64,000 nt of DNA from Acidobacteria bacterium AB60 (GCA_008682415.1 VANK01000008.1:238990-302989), one strand, 5' to 3'; shown: positions 42,176-52,367, numbered from the stretch's first letter. Notes: a model not told the origin generated them from the letters alone. A program made the numbers and translations.

Positions 42176-43621
42176 TCATGCTTGCAGCAGGTCGGGATGG
42201 GTGCGGGCCAGGTTGGCGATGAGTTCGCCGAAGAGGGTGTTGGCCCAGGCGAACCAGGCGCGGGTGAACTGCTTGGGATCGTCTTTGTAGTAACTCTCGT
42301 GGATGAAGCCGGTGCCGGCTGAACCGATTTTGAGATAGTGCAGCATCTCGCGGATCTCGGCGGGGGAGTTGCTGGTCAGGGCGTAGATGGTTTGCGACAT
42401 GGGCCAGATCATGTTGGCGCCGACGTGCGGGCCGCCGACGCCGCGGCCGGCGCTGCCCTGATAGAACCAGGGATTGCGCTCGCTCCAGACAAAGGCGCGG
42501 GTGCGGCGGTAGAGGGCTTCGTCGGGCGAGCTGTTGAGATAGGGCAGGGCCAGCAGGCTGGGCACGTTGGTGTCGTCCATCAGGACGTGGCCGCCGAATC
42601 CATCGACTTCATAGGCCCAGATGGCGCCTTCGGGGGTGGAGACCACGGCGTGCTGGCGCAGGGCTGCTTCCACTTCATCGGAGAGGGTTGAGGCGTCGTC
42701 CGCGAGCGCGGGGTCGTGGAGGATGGCGCTGGCCATCTCGGCGAGCTGGCGCAGCGAGGTGACCGCGAAGAGGTTGGAGGGGACGAGGAAGGGGAAGATG
42801 CAGGCGTCGTCGGAGGGGCGGAAGGAGGAGACGATGAGGCCGACGGGGTTGACGGGATTGCCGAATCCTTTTTCGCCGAGGGTCTCAGTGGGCGTGGGTG
42901 CGGAGCGCTGGAAGTGATAGGGGCCGAGGCTGGTTTTGCGCTGTTGCTCGCGCATGGTGCGGAGGACGACGCGCATGGCGTCGCGCCACTGGCTGTCGAA
43001 GGGCTGGGTGGCGCCGGTTTGTTTCCAGAAGCCGTGGGCGAGGCGGATGGGGTAGCAGAGGGAGTCGAGCTCGTACTTGCGTTCGCCGACGCCGGGCTTC
43101 ATGTCGGTCTGGTCGTGGCGGCTCCACTCAAGGGGCGGGGCGCTGAGGTCGGCCATGAAGGCGTTGGCGTAGGGATCGATGAGGATGTGGCGGGTCTGGC
43201 GGCGGATGACGCCTTCAATGAGCGAGCGGAGGCGGTCGTCGTTGCGAGCGAGGGGCAGGTAGGGCCACACCTGGGCGGAGGAGTCGCGCTGCCACATGGC
43301 GGGGATGTCGCCGGTGATGACTGCGGTGTCGGGCTTGCCTTCGAAGGTGCCGGGCTCGACGGTGGTGTCGAGGGTGTTGGGGAAGCAGTTGACGAAGAGC
43401 TGGGCGAGTTCGGGATCGGCGATGCGGGCGCGGGTGTCGGTGAGGAACTGCTCGACGGCGTCGGAGCGGAAGCGGCGGTCGGCGGGCTGGGGGCGGGCGC
43501 TGGCGGGCTCGGGGGCGGGGTCGGCGGCGGCGTGGAGGCCGCGGGGGAGGGCGGAGGCGAGGGCGACGGTGGCGCCGGTGCGCAGGAGGTCTCTGCGGGA
43601 GAGCGTGGGCGGTGTGGTCAT
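42176..43621 (-). CDS. GH125 exo-alpha-1,6-mannosidase-like protein
   Basis: 481 residues from ATG 43621. A twin-arginine signal (SRRDLLRTGATVALASALPRG) suggests folded export. GH125 (formerly DUF1237) blocks: FPNTLDTTVEPGT near 80, DTAVITGDIPAMWQRDSSAQVWPYLPL near 95-125, LDSLCYPIRLAHGFWKQTG near 185, FRPSDDACIFPFLVPSNLFA near 265, YEVDGFGGHVLMDDTNVPSLLALPYL near 340 and GVGGPHVGANMIWPMSQ near 400. The family removes alpha-1,6-linked mannose without a metal ion. It likely acts in the periplasm on mannans or N-glycan-like chains. Confidence 0.92.
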   Translation of the reverse strand: MTTPPTLSRRDLLRTGATVALASALPRGLHAAADPAPEPASARPQPADRRFRSDAVEQFLTDTRARIADPELAQLFVNCFPNTLDTTVEPGTFEGKPDTAVITGDIPAMWQRDSSAQVWPYLPLARNDDRLRSLIEGVIRRQTRHILIDPYANAFMADLSAPPLEWSRHDQTDMKPGVGERKYELDSLCYPIRLAHGFWKQTGATQPFDSQWRDAMRVVLRTMREQQRKTSLGPYHFQRSAPTPTETLGEKGFGNPVNPVGLIVSSFRPSDDACIFPFLVPSNLFAVTSLRQLAEMASAILHDPALADDASTLSDEVEAALRQHAVVSTPEGAIWAYEVDGFGGHVLMDDTNVPSLLALPYLNSSPDEALYRRTRAFVWSERNPWFYQGSAGRGVGGPHVGANMIWPMSQTIYALTSNSPAEIREMLHYLKIGSAGTGFIHESYYKDDPKQFTRAWFAWANTLFGELIANLARTHPDLLQA

Positions 43622-43766
43622 GGTTTGGGCCTTCCCGATGTGCGACTCCGGTGAGGGAGCTCGGCGGGCAAAGGATAACAGCCGGAGCCTGGGAGGCGAG
43701 AGCGAGGGATGCTGCTGGCCGGAGGGACGGGGAAGGACTAGACTGGCGTGGAAGTGGAGGTGCGGG

Positions 43767-44381
43767 ATGCGGCGGTGGGCTTTGTTGCTGGCGCTGGGGT
43801 GCTGCGTGGTGGCGGGGGCCAAGGACAAGAAGAAGGTGATTCTGCCGGATGACGTGCTGGAGGCGCGAACGGCGCTGGTGGTGATCGATCCCGATGCGGG
43901 AACGCCGGCGGAGGCGCCGCTGGGGAACAGCAAGGTGCGGGACAGCGTGGAGCGGGCGCTGATGAACTGGGGGCGGTTTGAGCTGGTGAGCGACGTGTCG
44001 ACGGCGGACCTGGTGATCTCGATCAGAAAAGGGAGCGGGAAGCTGGCGCAGGAGACGATTGGCGGGGTGCCGGTGGATCGGAGGCCGGGGGTGTATCAGC
44101 CGTCGGATGCAGGGGGGCGCGTGGGGATGAGCACGGGGACGCCTCCGATGGCGGGGGATCCGACGGGGATGCCGGGAGAGCGGCCGACGCCGCGGCTTGA
44201 GGTGGGCGGGAACGAAGATTTGTTCGCGGTGTATCGGGGTCGGCGGGACAATGCGCTGGATGCTTCGCCGGTATGGCGGATGCAGGAGAAGGATGCGCTG
44301 CGGACGCCGGATTTGCCGGCGGTGGATGCGTTCCGCAAGGCGGTGCTGGAGGCGGAGAAGCAGCGGGCGGCGCGGCCGTGA
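43767..44381 (+). CDS. Secreted protein of unknown function
   Basis: 204 residues from ATG 43767 (GGAGGTG 5 nt upstream). A short signal peptide (MRRWALLLALGCCVVAGA) contains two adjacent cysteines but no clean lipobox. The mature part has an alpha/beta start (LEARTALVVIDPDAG, VRDSVERALMNWGRFELVSDVSTADLVISIR), followed by a Gly/Pro-rich linker and a charged end. The pattern suggests a small periplasmic domain of the DUF4136-like kind, not certain. Confidence 0.7.
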   Translation: MRRWALLLALGCCVVAGAKDKKKVILPDDVLEARTALVVIDPDAGTPAEAPLGNSKVRDSVERALMNWGRFELVSDVSTADLVISIRKGSGKLAQETIGGVPVDRRPGVYQPSDAGGRVGMSTGTPPMAGDPTGMPGERPTPRLEVGGNEDLFAVYRGRRDNALDASPVWRMQEKDALRTPDLPAVDAFRKAVLEAEKQRAARP

Positions 44382-44402
44382 GTTGATGTCCGGTAAAAAA
44401 GG

Positions 44403-44439
44403 ACGGGCGCTCCAGGTGTGGGCGCCCGTTGGATTTTTT
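44403..44439 (+). terminator. Intrinsic terminator
   Basis: ACGGGCGC (403-410) pairs with GCGCCCGT (422-429), followed by GGATTTTTT. It ends the preceding plus-strand gene. Its 3-prime arm is duplicated downstream. Confidence 0.8.
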
Positions 44440-44579
44440 ATCAGGGGTTCGTGGTGAGGGAAGATCCCTCCCGCCCTAACAAGTTAGGACGGGGCACCCC
44501 GCGCCCGTTGGGTTTTTTATCAGGGGTTCGTGGTGAGGGAAGATCCCTCCCGCCCTAACAAGTTAGGACGGGGCACCCC
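44422..44579 (+). repeat. 79-bp tandem duplication with palindrome
   Basis: Two copies begin at 44422 and 44501. Each has half a terminator stem with T-run and an inverted repeat CCGCCCTAAC/GTTAGGACGG (first copy 44471-44492). Confidence 0.88.
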
Positions 44580-44602
44580 GGACTTGGGACGGGGCACTGG
44601 GA

Positions 44603-45076
44603 CTAGGCGGCTTCTTCGCCGCCTTCTTCCTTCTTGCTTTCTTCGAGCTGCTTCTCGAGCTCTTCGCGCTTTTTGGCCTTGACGGCGTCGCGCTTCTGGC
44701 GCTTCTCGTCGAGCTGCTTCTCGGCGCCTAGGAGTTCGATGAAGGCTTTTTCGGCGCCATCGCCCTTCTGGAAGCCGGTGCGGACGATGCGGAGGTAGCC
44801 GCCCTGGCGATCGCCGTAGCGGGGCGCGACGGTGTCAAAGAGGCGGGTGACGGCGACGTCGGTCTGGAGGAAGCTGAGGGCCTGGCGGCGGGAGTGCAGA
44901 TCGCCCTTCTTGCCGAGGGTGATCATCTTCTCGACGTGGGGGCGGACAGCCTTGGCCTTCGCGACGGTGGTCTCGACGCGGTCTTCGACGATGACGGACG
45001 TGACCAGGTTGCGCAGAAGGGCGCGACGATGGCTGGTGTTCCGTCCGAGCTTGAATCCTGCATTGCGGTGGCGCAT
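44603..45076 (-). CDS. rplQ: 50S ribosomal protein L17
   Basis: 157 residues. Bacterial L17 start MRHRNAGFKLGRNTSHRRAL and the block VTSVIVEDRVETTVAKAK are clear. The C-terminal 40 residues form a Lys/Glu-rich helix (EKRQKRDAVKAKKREELEKQ) beyond the core. It lies around the peptide exit tunnel. Last gene of the S10-spc-alpha operon, downstream of rpoA as usual. Confidence 0.97.
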   Translation of the reverse strand: MRHRNAGFKLGRNTSHRRALLRNLVTSVIVEDRVETTVAKAKAVRPHVEKMITLGKKGDLHSRRQALSFLQTDVAVTRLFDTVAPRYGDRQGGYLRIVRTGFQKGDGAEKAFIELLGAEKQLDEKRQKRDAVKAKKREELEKQLEESKKEEGGEEAA

Positions 45077-45224
45077 GGTGTAGTAACTCGCTTTCGACAG
45101 TGATCTTCAACAGTGATCAGTGTTCAGTGTTCAGTGTTCAGTGGTTCGGCATTCTGCGATCGGTGATCAGCGGGCCGATCGTGCACCGGCTGCTGATCAC
45201 TGAGCACTGACAACTGACCACTGT
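45077..45224. repeat. rplQ-rpoA spacer: CAGTGNT heptamers in both orientations
   Basis: Left array from 45096 has about six units; the right array (CTGATCACTGAGCACTG...) ends at the rpoA stop. Confidence 0.88.
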
Positions 45225-46319
45225 TTAGAATCCTTCGGTTTCGGTGGGCAGCTGGAGGTCGACGGAGTCCAGCGGCTCGTCTTCGTCGTCGTAGCGGCTG
45301 TAGCTTGCGGCCAGCGCGGCGGCGGGAGAGATGCTGGTGGGTCCGGGGACGGCGTTGCCCTGTTCGTCGATCCTCATGCCGAGGGAGAGGCCCATCTGCG
45401 CGAGGATTTCCTTGATTTCGTTGAGGCTCTTGCGACCGAAGTTCTTGGTCTTGAGCATCTCGGCTTCGGTCTTCTGGACCAGTTCGCCGATGGTCTGGAT
45501 ATTGGCGTTCTTGAGGCAGTTGTAGCTGCGGACGGAGAGCTCAAGCTCCTCGACGGAGCGGTTGAGATTGTCGTTGCGCAGCATGACACGGCCTTCTTCG
45601 CCGCGGGACTCGGTCTCCATCTCTTCTTCGAAGTTGATGAAGATGTTCATGTGGTCCTTCAGGAGCTTGGCCGCGAGGCCGACGGCGTCGGCGGGGAGCA
45701 CGGCTCCGTTGGTCCACACTTCGAGGGTGAGCTTGTCGTAGTCGGTGATCTGGCCGAGACGGGCGGCGTCGACGGTGTAGTTGACGCGGCGGACGGGCGA
45801 GTGAACCGAGTCGACGGGGATGAAGCCCAGGCCGAGGTCGCCGTCGAAGTTCTTGTCGGCGGAGACGTAGCCGCGGCCGCGCTTGAGGCGCATCTCCATC
45901 TCGAGCTTGCCGCCTTCGGAGACCGTGGCGATATAGACGCCCTTGTCAAGGATCTCGACGTCGCCATCGGCTTCAATCATGCCGGAGGTCACGACGCCGG
46001 GCTGGTCGGCGCGGAGGTAGAGGGCCTTGGGGCCTTCGCCGGCGAGCTTGAAGGGGACTTGCTTGAGGTTGAGGATGATGTCGGTGGCGTCCTCAACAAC
46101 GCCGGGGATGGACTGGAACTCGTGCAGCACGCCTTCGACGCGCACGGCGGTGACAGCGGCGCCTTCAATGGAGCTAAGCAGGGTGCGGCGGAGCGCATTG
46201 CCGATGGTGGTGCCGAAGCCGCGCTCGAAGGGCTGAGCGCTGAACTTGCCGTAGGTGTCCGTCAAAGTCTCGGCATCAACTGCGAGACGCTTGGGTTTCT
46301 GGAATCCTCTCCAAAGCAT
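45225..46319 (-). CDS. rpoA: RNA polymerase alpha subunit
   Basis: 364 residues. The N-terminal assembly domain (residues 1-235) begins with GFQKPKRLAVDAETLTDTYGKFSAQPFERGFG. The C-terminal DNA-binding domain (about 265-325) contains LSVRSYNCLKNANIQTIGELV and TKNFGRKSLNEIKEILAQMGL, the part that contacts UP elements and activators. About 40 acidic residues extend beyond it. The core polymerase dimer assembles on this subunit. Confidence 0.98.
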   Translation of the reverse strand: MLWRGFQKPKRLAVDAETLTDTYGKFSAQPFERGFGTTIGNALRRTLLSSIEGAAVTAVRVEGVLHEFQSIPGVVEDATDIILNLKQVPFKLAGEGPKALYLRADQPGVVTSGMIEADGDVEILDKGVYIATVSEGGKLEMEMRLKRGRGYVSADKNFDGDLGLGFIPVDSVHSPVRRVNYTVDAARLGQITDYDKLTLEVWTNGAVLPADAVGLAAKLLKDHMNIFINFEEEMETESRGEEGRVMLRNDNLNRSVEELELSVRSYNCLKNANIQTIGELVQKTEAEMLKTKNFGRKSLNEIKEILAQMGLSLGMRIDEQGNAVPGPTSISPAAALAASYSRYDDEDEPLDSVDLQLPTETEGF

Positions 46320-46537
46320 AGTGGGTATCTCTCTCCCGCGCGGCAGGTACGTCGCGATGCATTTTGCGGCGGCCGCGCAAAGGCTCCTTTACGTTGAGTG
46401 GTCAGTGGTCAGTGATCAGTGGTCAGAGGTGCTTGCGCACAGCTGACGTTACCGGTCGGATTCCACTGCTTGTTACGCGTTGAGGTGATCAGGGGCAACG
46501 ATCAGGTTCTGATCACTGACCACTGATCACTAACAAC
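46320..46537. repeat. rpoA-rpsD spacer: CAGTGNT arrays in both orientations
   Basis: Left array at about 46398-46428 (four units), right array at about 46510-46534 (CTGATCACTGACCACTGATC). About 80 bp of unique sequence separates them. Confidence 0.88.
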
Positions 46538-47167
46538 TTACTTGCTGTACAGTTCGACGATGAGCTGCTCGTTGACGGGCAGGTTGACGTCCTTACGCTT
46601 GGGCAGGGACAGCACGCGGCCGGACATGCCTTCGAAGTTGGCTTCGAGCCATGCGGGAACGGGGTTGGAGGCGGCATACTGGGTGCCCTGCTCGATGATG
46701 ATGAGTTTCTTGGCGCCTTCGCGGATGGCGATCTCGTCGCCGACATTCACCTGGTAAGAGGGAATGTTGACCTTGCGGCCGTTGACCTGCACGTGGCCGT
46801 GACGCACGACCTGGCGGGCTTGGCGGCGGGAGATGGCGAAGCCGAGGCGATAGGCGACGTTGTCGAGGCGGCGCTCCAACTGCTGGATGAGCAGTTCGCC
46901 GGTGACGCCGGTGGCGCGGTTGGCCTTCTCGTAGTACTCACGGAACTGGCCTTCAAGCGTGAAGTACATGCGCTTGGCCTTCTGCTTTTCATGCAGCTGG
47001 AGGCCGTAGCCAACGATCTTGGCCTTGCGGTCCTTGCCGTGCTGGCCGGGGGGGAAGTTGCGCTTTTCGATGGGGCAACGATCCGAGTGACACTTGGAGC
47101 CCTTCAAGAAGAGCTTGGTGCCTTCGCGACGGCAAAGGCGGCAGACTGCTCCGGTATAACGAGCCAT
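46538..47167 (-). CDS. rpsD: 30S ribosomal protein S4
   Basis: 209 residues, start ATG 47167 with AAGGAG. Zinc-type S4: Cys9, Cys12, Cys26 and Cys31 (VCRLCRREG, KCHSDRCPIE). The RNA-binding S4 domain (RLDNVAYRLGFAISRRQARQVVRHGHVQVNGR) spans about 95-155. Primary 16S rRNA binder that nucleates the 30S body; in many bacteria it also represses the alpha operon. Confidence 0.98.
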   Translation of the reverse strand: MARYTGAVCRLCRREGTKLFLKGSKCHSDRCPIEKRNFPPGQHGKDRKAKIVGYGLQLHEKQKAKRMYFTLEGQFREYYEKANRATGVTGELLIQQLERRLDNVAYRLGFAISRRQARQVVRHGHVQVNGRKVNIPSYQVNVGDEIAIREGAKKLIIIEQGTQYAASNPVPAWLEANFEGMSGRVLSLPKRKDVNLPVNEQLIVELYSK

Positions 47168-47230
47168 TGTTTCTCCTTGTTGTGAACCGGTTTACAGGAC
47201 TGGCTTCCCTTCGTCCCGGTTTCTCTTCAG

Positions 47231-47638
47231 TTAACCCTGCTGCTCAGTGTCTCCGACCAGCAGGCAGTACCCATCGGGGTCGTTGATGCGAAACTCGCCA
47301 CGCACCGCGTAGGGAGGAAACTTCAGCTCTTCCGGCTCAAGCCCCTGTGACAGCAACCACTCGCGATACGCTACAACCCCTTTGGCGTACAGATAGAACA
47401 AAACATCCTGTGCGCCCGGATTCATTGCGCGACCGGATCGCACCAGCATTAAATCGGCGCCGCCGTTCCGCAGATGTGCCCATTGCAGGGGACGGCCCGG
47501 CGGCGTAAACGTGTGTATCACCGTGAATCCCAGCCGCGCATACCACTCGAGCGAACGACCCACGTCCGATACATGAGCCATGGGCGTTAACGCTGCGAGG
47601 GGCGGAATTCCCGCCGATTCCGCGGATGGGTGGTTCAC
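47231..47638 (-). CDS. VOC (glyoxalase/bleomycin-resistance) family protein
   Basis: 135 residues from GTG 47638, 4 bp after the rpsK stop; ATG 47581 is an alternative. One VOC module is visible: PMAHVSDVGRSLEWYARLGF (first strand-helix unit), PLQWAHLRNGGADLMLVRS, and the end motif EFRINDPDGYCLLVGD. Possible metal ligands are the His in MAHV and the Glu in GEFRI. Function open: lyase, dioxygenase-like, or antibiotic-binding. Its place between rpsK and rpsD is not part of the standard operon, so it appears inserted. It has no repeat spacer on either side. Confidence 0.85.
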   Translation of the reverse strand: MNHPSAESAGIPPLAALTPMAHVSDVGRSLEWYARLGFTVIHTFTPPGRPLQWAHLRNGGADLMLVRSGRAMNPGAQDVLFYLYAKGVVAYREWLLSQGLEPEELKFPPYAVRGEFRINDPDGYCLLVGDTEQQG

Positions 47639-47642
47639 GTGG

Positions 47643-48065
47643 TTACACTCTGCGGCGCTTGGGCGGGCGGCAGCCGTTGTGCGGAACCGGCGTGACGTCG
47701 CGGATGGAGCGCACTTCAATACCAGCAGCGGCCAGGGCGCGGATGGCGGACTCGCGGCCCGATCCGGGGCCGGCGACACGCACATCGACCGCGCGCAGGC
47801 CGTGATCGCGGGCCATGCCGGCGGCGTTGGACGCTGCCTGCTGTGCCGCGAAGGGGGTGCCTTTGCGCGATCCGCGGAAGCCGAGAGAGCCGGAGCTCTT
47901 CCAGCTCAGCGTATTGCCCATCTGGTCAGTGATGGTGACGATGGTGTTGTTGAACGAGGCCTGAATGTGGCAGATGCCGAACGGGACATTCTTGCGCTCG
48001 CGCTTTTTGAACTTCTTGTTCTTGCCTGCCTTGCCGGCAGCGCCCTTGGATTCCTGTTTCGCCAT
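47643..48065 (-). CDS. rpsK: 30S ribosomal protein S11
   Basis: 140 residues. A Lys-rich N-terminus (residues 1-25) precedes the S11 core VPFGICHIQASFNNTIVTITDQMGNTLSW and ends RSIRDVTPVPHNGCRPPKRRRV. It lines the mRNA exit region on the 30S platform. The start shares one base with the rpsM stop (TAATG), so translation is coupled. Confidence 0.98.
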   Translation of the reverse strand: MAKQESKGAAGKAGKNKKFKKRERKNVPFGICHIQASFNNTIVTITDQMGNTLSWKSSGSLGFRGSRKGTPFAAQQAASNAAGMARDHGLRAVDVRVAGPGSGRESAIRALAAAGIEVRSIRDVTPVPHNGCRPPKRRRV

Positions 48066-48451
48066 TAGGTCTTCGCCGTCGCTTTCTTCTTGCCGGCCAC
48101 GGTGCCCTTACGGGGGCCCTTGCGGGTGCGGGCATTGGTGTGGGTGCGCTGTCCGCGCACCGGCAGCGAACGGCGGTGCCGGTTGCCTCGGTAGCTCTGG
48201 ATGTCAATGAGGCGCTTGATGTGCATCTGGGTGTCTTTGCGGAGATCGCCCTCGACGTCGCCTTCGTCCTCAATGACCTGGCGGATATGGTTGACCTCCT
48301 CTTCGCTGAGGTCCTGGATCTTCTTGAAGCCGTCGACATTGGCCTTCTCCAGGATTTTCAGCGCGCGGGGGTTCCCGATGCCGAAGATGTAAGTCAGCGC
48401 GATGCGTGCCTGCTTGTTGCGGGGCAGATCGACGCCAGCGATACGTGCCAT
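48065..48451 (-). CDS. rpsM: 30S ribosomal protein S13
   Basis: 128 residues. MARIAGVDLPRNKQARIALTYIFGIG opens the protein. The basic tail RTHTNARTRKGPRKGTVAGKKKATAKT contacts the P-site tRNA. It sits in the 30S head and bridges to L5. Confidence 0.98.
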   Translation of the reverse strand: MARIAGVDLPRNKQARIALTYIFGIGNPRALKILEKANVDGFKKIQDLSEEEVNHIRQVIEDEGDVEGDLRKDTQMHIKRLIDIQSYRGNRHRRSLPVRGQRTHTNARTRKGPRKGTVAGKKKATAKT

Positions 48452-48739
48452 GGAAGTTCCTTTTCAGTGGACAGTGAGCAGCGGTTAGTGATCAGTTTGG
48501 ATCTCTGTTCGCGGCTCTCTGGTGTTGTGTGCCCTCCGGCCTAGCGCCGGTCCGGCACGGGTTATCGGGACATCTCCGGGGTTCATCGCAAGCCTTGACT
48601 CAAGCTAACTCGCCCCTGAAAGGCAGTGATCAGTGGTCAGTGATCAGTTTTCGTGATGGTTCGAGATTTTCAACTGTTCACTGCACACTGTGCACTGCGA
48701 GCTTTCGTGGAGGTTCCCTTTTCAAATGCCAGGCGGGGG
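48452..48739. repeat. rpsM-rpmJ spacer with CAGTGNT units
   Basis: Units at 48467-48497 and 48624-48650 are mostly in one orientation (CAGTGGACAGTGAGCAG and CAGTGATCAGTGGTCAG); a weaker opposite set (CACTGCACACTGTGCACTG) lies at 48680-48700. Confidence 0.75.
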
Positions 48740-48853
48740 TTAGCCCTGGCGCTGCTTGTGCTTTGCGTTTTCGCAGATCACGCGAACCACCCCGCGGCGG
48801 TTGATGACCTTGCACTTGACGCAAATCTTCTTAACGGATGCACGGACCTTCAT
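48740..48853 (-). CDS. rpmJ: 50S ribosomal protein L36
   Basis: 37 residues, start ATG 48853. Zinc-binding form with Cys11, Cys14, Cys27 and His32 (KICVKCKVINRR, RVICENAKHKQRQG). Located between infA and rpsM as in most bacteria. Confidence 0.97.
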   Translation of the reverse strand: MKVRASVKKICVKCKVINRRGVVRVICENAKHKQRQG

Positions 48854-48984
48854 TGCTTTGGTTGCCCTTCTCCGCGCCTCGCTGGATTGAGGACGCGGGG
48901 TGAAACTGAGTGGTCATTGATCGGTGGTCAGTGATCAGAACGACGTCGCAAACTGATCCCTGGACACTGACCCCTGTTCACTGG
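48854..48984. repeat. rpmJ-infA spacer: CAGTGNT arrays in both orientations
   Basis: Left array 48909-48938 (GTGGTCATTGATCGGTGGTC), right array 48956-48982 (GATCCCTGGACACTGACCCC). Confidence 0.8.
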
Positions 48985-49203
48985 CTATTTGTAGCGGTAG
49001 ACGATGCGTCCGCGGTTCAGGTCGTAGGGGCTGAGCTCCACGGCCACGCGGTCGCCGGGGAGGATGCGGATGAAGTTCTTGCGCATTCTTCCCGAGACAT
49101 GGGTCAGAACCTCGTGGTTATTCTCGAGCTTGACCTTGAACATGGCATTGGGCAACGTTTCGATCACCGTTGCCATGACCTCAATCGCGTCTTCCTTCGA
49201 CAA
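48985..49203 (-). CDS. infA: Translation initiation factor IF-1
   Basis: 72 residues from a TTG start at 49203 (AGAAGGGT upstream). A single S1-like OB fold: EVMATVIETLPNAMFKVKLENNHEVLTHVSGRMRKNFIRI...GDRVAVELSPYDLNRGRIVYRYK. It binds the 30S A site during initiation. A TTG start for this factor is less common and may lower its level. Confidence 0.96.
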   Translation of the reverse strand: MSKEDAIEVMATVIETLPNAMFKVKLENNHEVLTHVSGRMRKNFIRILPGDRVAVELSPYDLNRGRIVYRYK

Positions 49204-49388
49204 ACAATCTACCCTTCTGCCGGAGATCCGGCGGTGAAACCGCAGCTATCAGCTCTTAGCCTTTAGCTGTTAGCACGTCCCGCGCAACACACATTTGCGA
49301 ACAGGACTAGAACCTCTGTTTTTGCTCCGGAATGCCGATCCCGACACCACCGAAGCTGGAAGCTAATCGCTGTCAGTGATCAGCTTTC
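49204..49388. repeat. infA-map spacer: mixed TTAGCTN and CAGTGNT units
   Basis: Left part (49241-49275) is AGCTATCAGCTCTTAGCCTT, family TTAGCTN; right part (49355-49385) mixes GAAGCTAATCGCTG with CAGTGATCAG. It is the only spacer seen with both families. Confidence 0.75.
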
Positions 49389-50141
49389 CTATTCCGTCAA
49401 AATCTTGGCCCCGGTGTCGGTGACCGCCACCGTGTGCTCGAAGTGAGCACTCATGCTGCCGTCGTCGGTGACCGCGGTCCATCCGTCCTTGAGGACGCGC
49501 ACCTCGGGTTTGCCGGCGTTGACCATGGGTTCGATGGCGATGACCATGCCGGGACGCAGTTTCATGCCGCGGCCGGCCTCGCCGAAGTTGGGCACCTGGG
49601 GGTCTTCGTGCATGTGCGACCCGATGCCGTGGCCGACAAAATCCCGGACCACGGAAAATCCTTCCGCCTCGACCACCGACTGCACAGCTGCTCCGATGTC
49701 GCCCAGGGTGGCGCCGGGCTTGACGGCGGCGATGCCCGATTTGAGCGACTCCTCGGTGACGCGCAGGAGGCGCGCGGTGTCGGGATCGATGTTGGCTCCC
49801 ACCGCGACGGTGATGGCGGCGTCGCCGTAGTAGCCTTCGACGATGGCGCCGCAATCGATGGAGACGATGTCGCCTTCGCGGAGGACCCGGCGGGAGGAGG
49901 GGATGCCGTGCACCACCTCGCTGTTGACCGAGGTGCAGAGCACGCAGGGAAACCCGTGGTAGCCCTTGAAGGCGGGCTTGGCGCCGAGATCGGCGATGCG
50001 TTGCTCGGCGGCGTTTTCGAGGTCGAGGGTAGTGGCGCCGGGCTTGACCCGGGAGCGCACGAGTTCGAGCACCTCGCGGACCACCCGGCCCGCGCGGCGC
50101 ATCTTTTCGATCTCCTGGGACGACTTGAGTACGACGGCCAC
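49389..50141 (-). CDS. map: Methionine aminopeptidase, type I
   Basis: 250 residues from GTG 50141. Removes the initiator Met from nascent chains. Metal-site landmarks: NSEVVHGIPS (His78), VSIDCGAI (Asp95), YYGDAAIT (Asp106), FVGHGIGSHMHEDPQVPN, AIEPM and AHFEHTVAVTD (last Glu ligand follows the usual order, though the SAHFEHT segment stands in for it). It lies between adk and infA, the usual place. Confidence 0.97.
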   Translation of the reverse strand: MAVVLKSSQEIEKMRRAGRVVREVLELVRSRVKPGATTLDLENAAEQRIADLGAKPAFKGYHGFPCVLCTSVNSEVVHGIPSSRRVLREGDIVSIDCGAIVEGYYGDAAITVAVGANIDPDTARLLRVTEESLKSGIAAVKPGATLGDIGAAVQSVVEAEGFSVVRDFVGHGIGSHMHEDPQVPNFGEAGRGMKLRPGMVIAIEPMVNAGKPEVRVLKDGWTAVTDDGSMSAHFEHTVAVTDTGAKILTE

Positions 50142-50262
50142 AATACCTCAAAGACAGTGATCAGTGATCAGTGGACAGTGAACAGTGGGCAGTGGTTCTG
50201 CCGCTGGTCACTGCTTCCCGAACACGGGGCGTGCACACGCAAATTTTGCCGGGAACGGAGCG
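50142..50262. repeat. map-adk spacer: long CAGTGNT array, short opposite arm
   Basis: About six units from 50155 to 50193; the opposite arm is only CTGGTCACTGCTTCC at about 50204. Confidence 0.8.
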
Positions 50263-50981
50263 CTAGAGAGCGCGCAGGCGTTCGACGGCAGCAACAATGC
50301 CGGCCACCACGACGTCGATGGGCCGGTTTCCATCCACTTCCGCAAAGCGCCCGAGGGCGCGGTAGTGCTCGACCACGGGTTCGGTCAGGGCGGCGTAGGC
50401 GCGCATGCGCTCCGCGAAGACCTCCTCGGTGTCGTCTGCCCGCTGCACCAGGGCAGCGCCCTCAATGTCACAGATCCCACTGATTCTAGGCGGTTTCGCG
50501 TAGACGTTGTAGATCGTCTGGCAGACAGGGCAGTTCCTGCGTCCGGTGATCCGGCGCAATAACTGATTATAGTCGACCTGAATACTGACAGCAACCACGG
50601 GGAGAGACTCGGGGCGGCCGGCGATGCGGCCGTCGAGCCATCCGGCCTGGTTGAGGGTGCGGGGGTATCCGTCGAGGATATAGCCGCGGATGGTATCCGG
50701 CTCGCTGAGCCGGACGGCGACCATATCGTTGACGAGGGAGTCGGGGACCAGGTCGCCGCGGTCCATGACGGCCTGGGCGGCTTGGCCGAGTTGGGTGCCC
50801 TGGGCGACGTTGGCGCGCAGCAGGTCGCCGGTGGAGATCTGCGGGATCTCCCACAGCTTGACGAGCTCTTTGGCCTGGGTTCCTTTACCGGCGCCGGGCG
50901 CACCCAGCAGCAGAATCGGGCCAGGCAGGGTTTTTCGGTCCTTCTCCTGCCCAATTTCCATTTCCGAGATCAATGAAGCCA

Positions 50982-50982
<1 letters not shown>
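50263..50982 (-). CDS. adk: Adenylate kinase with zinc-type lid
   Basis: 239 residues. P-loop GAPGAGKGTQ at 27-36, DGYPRT at 104-109, and an extended lid (about 145-180) with Cys151, Cys154 and Cys171; the fourth ligand position (174) is Glu where Cys or Asp is usual. Converts AMP plus ATP to 2 ADP. About 18 residues precede the P-loop strand, longer than E. coli Adk. The ATG shares one base with the secY stop. Confidence 0.96.
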
Positions 50983-52367
<1,385 letters not shown>

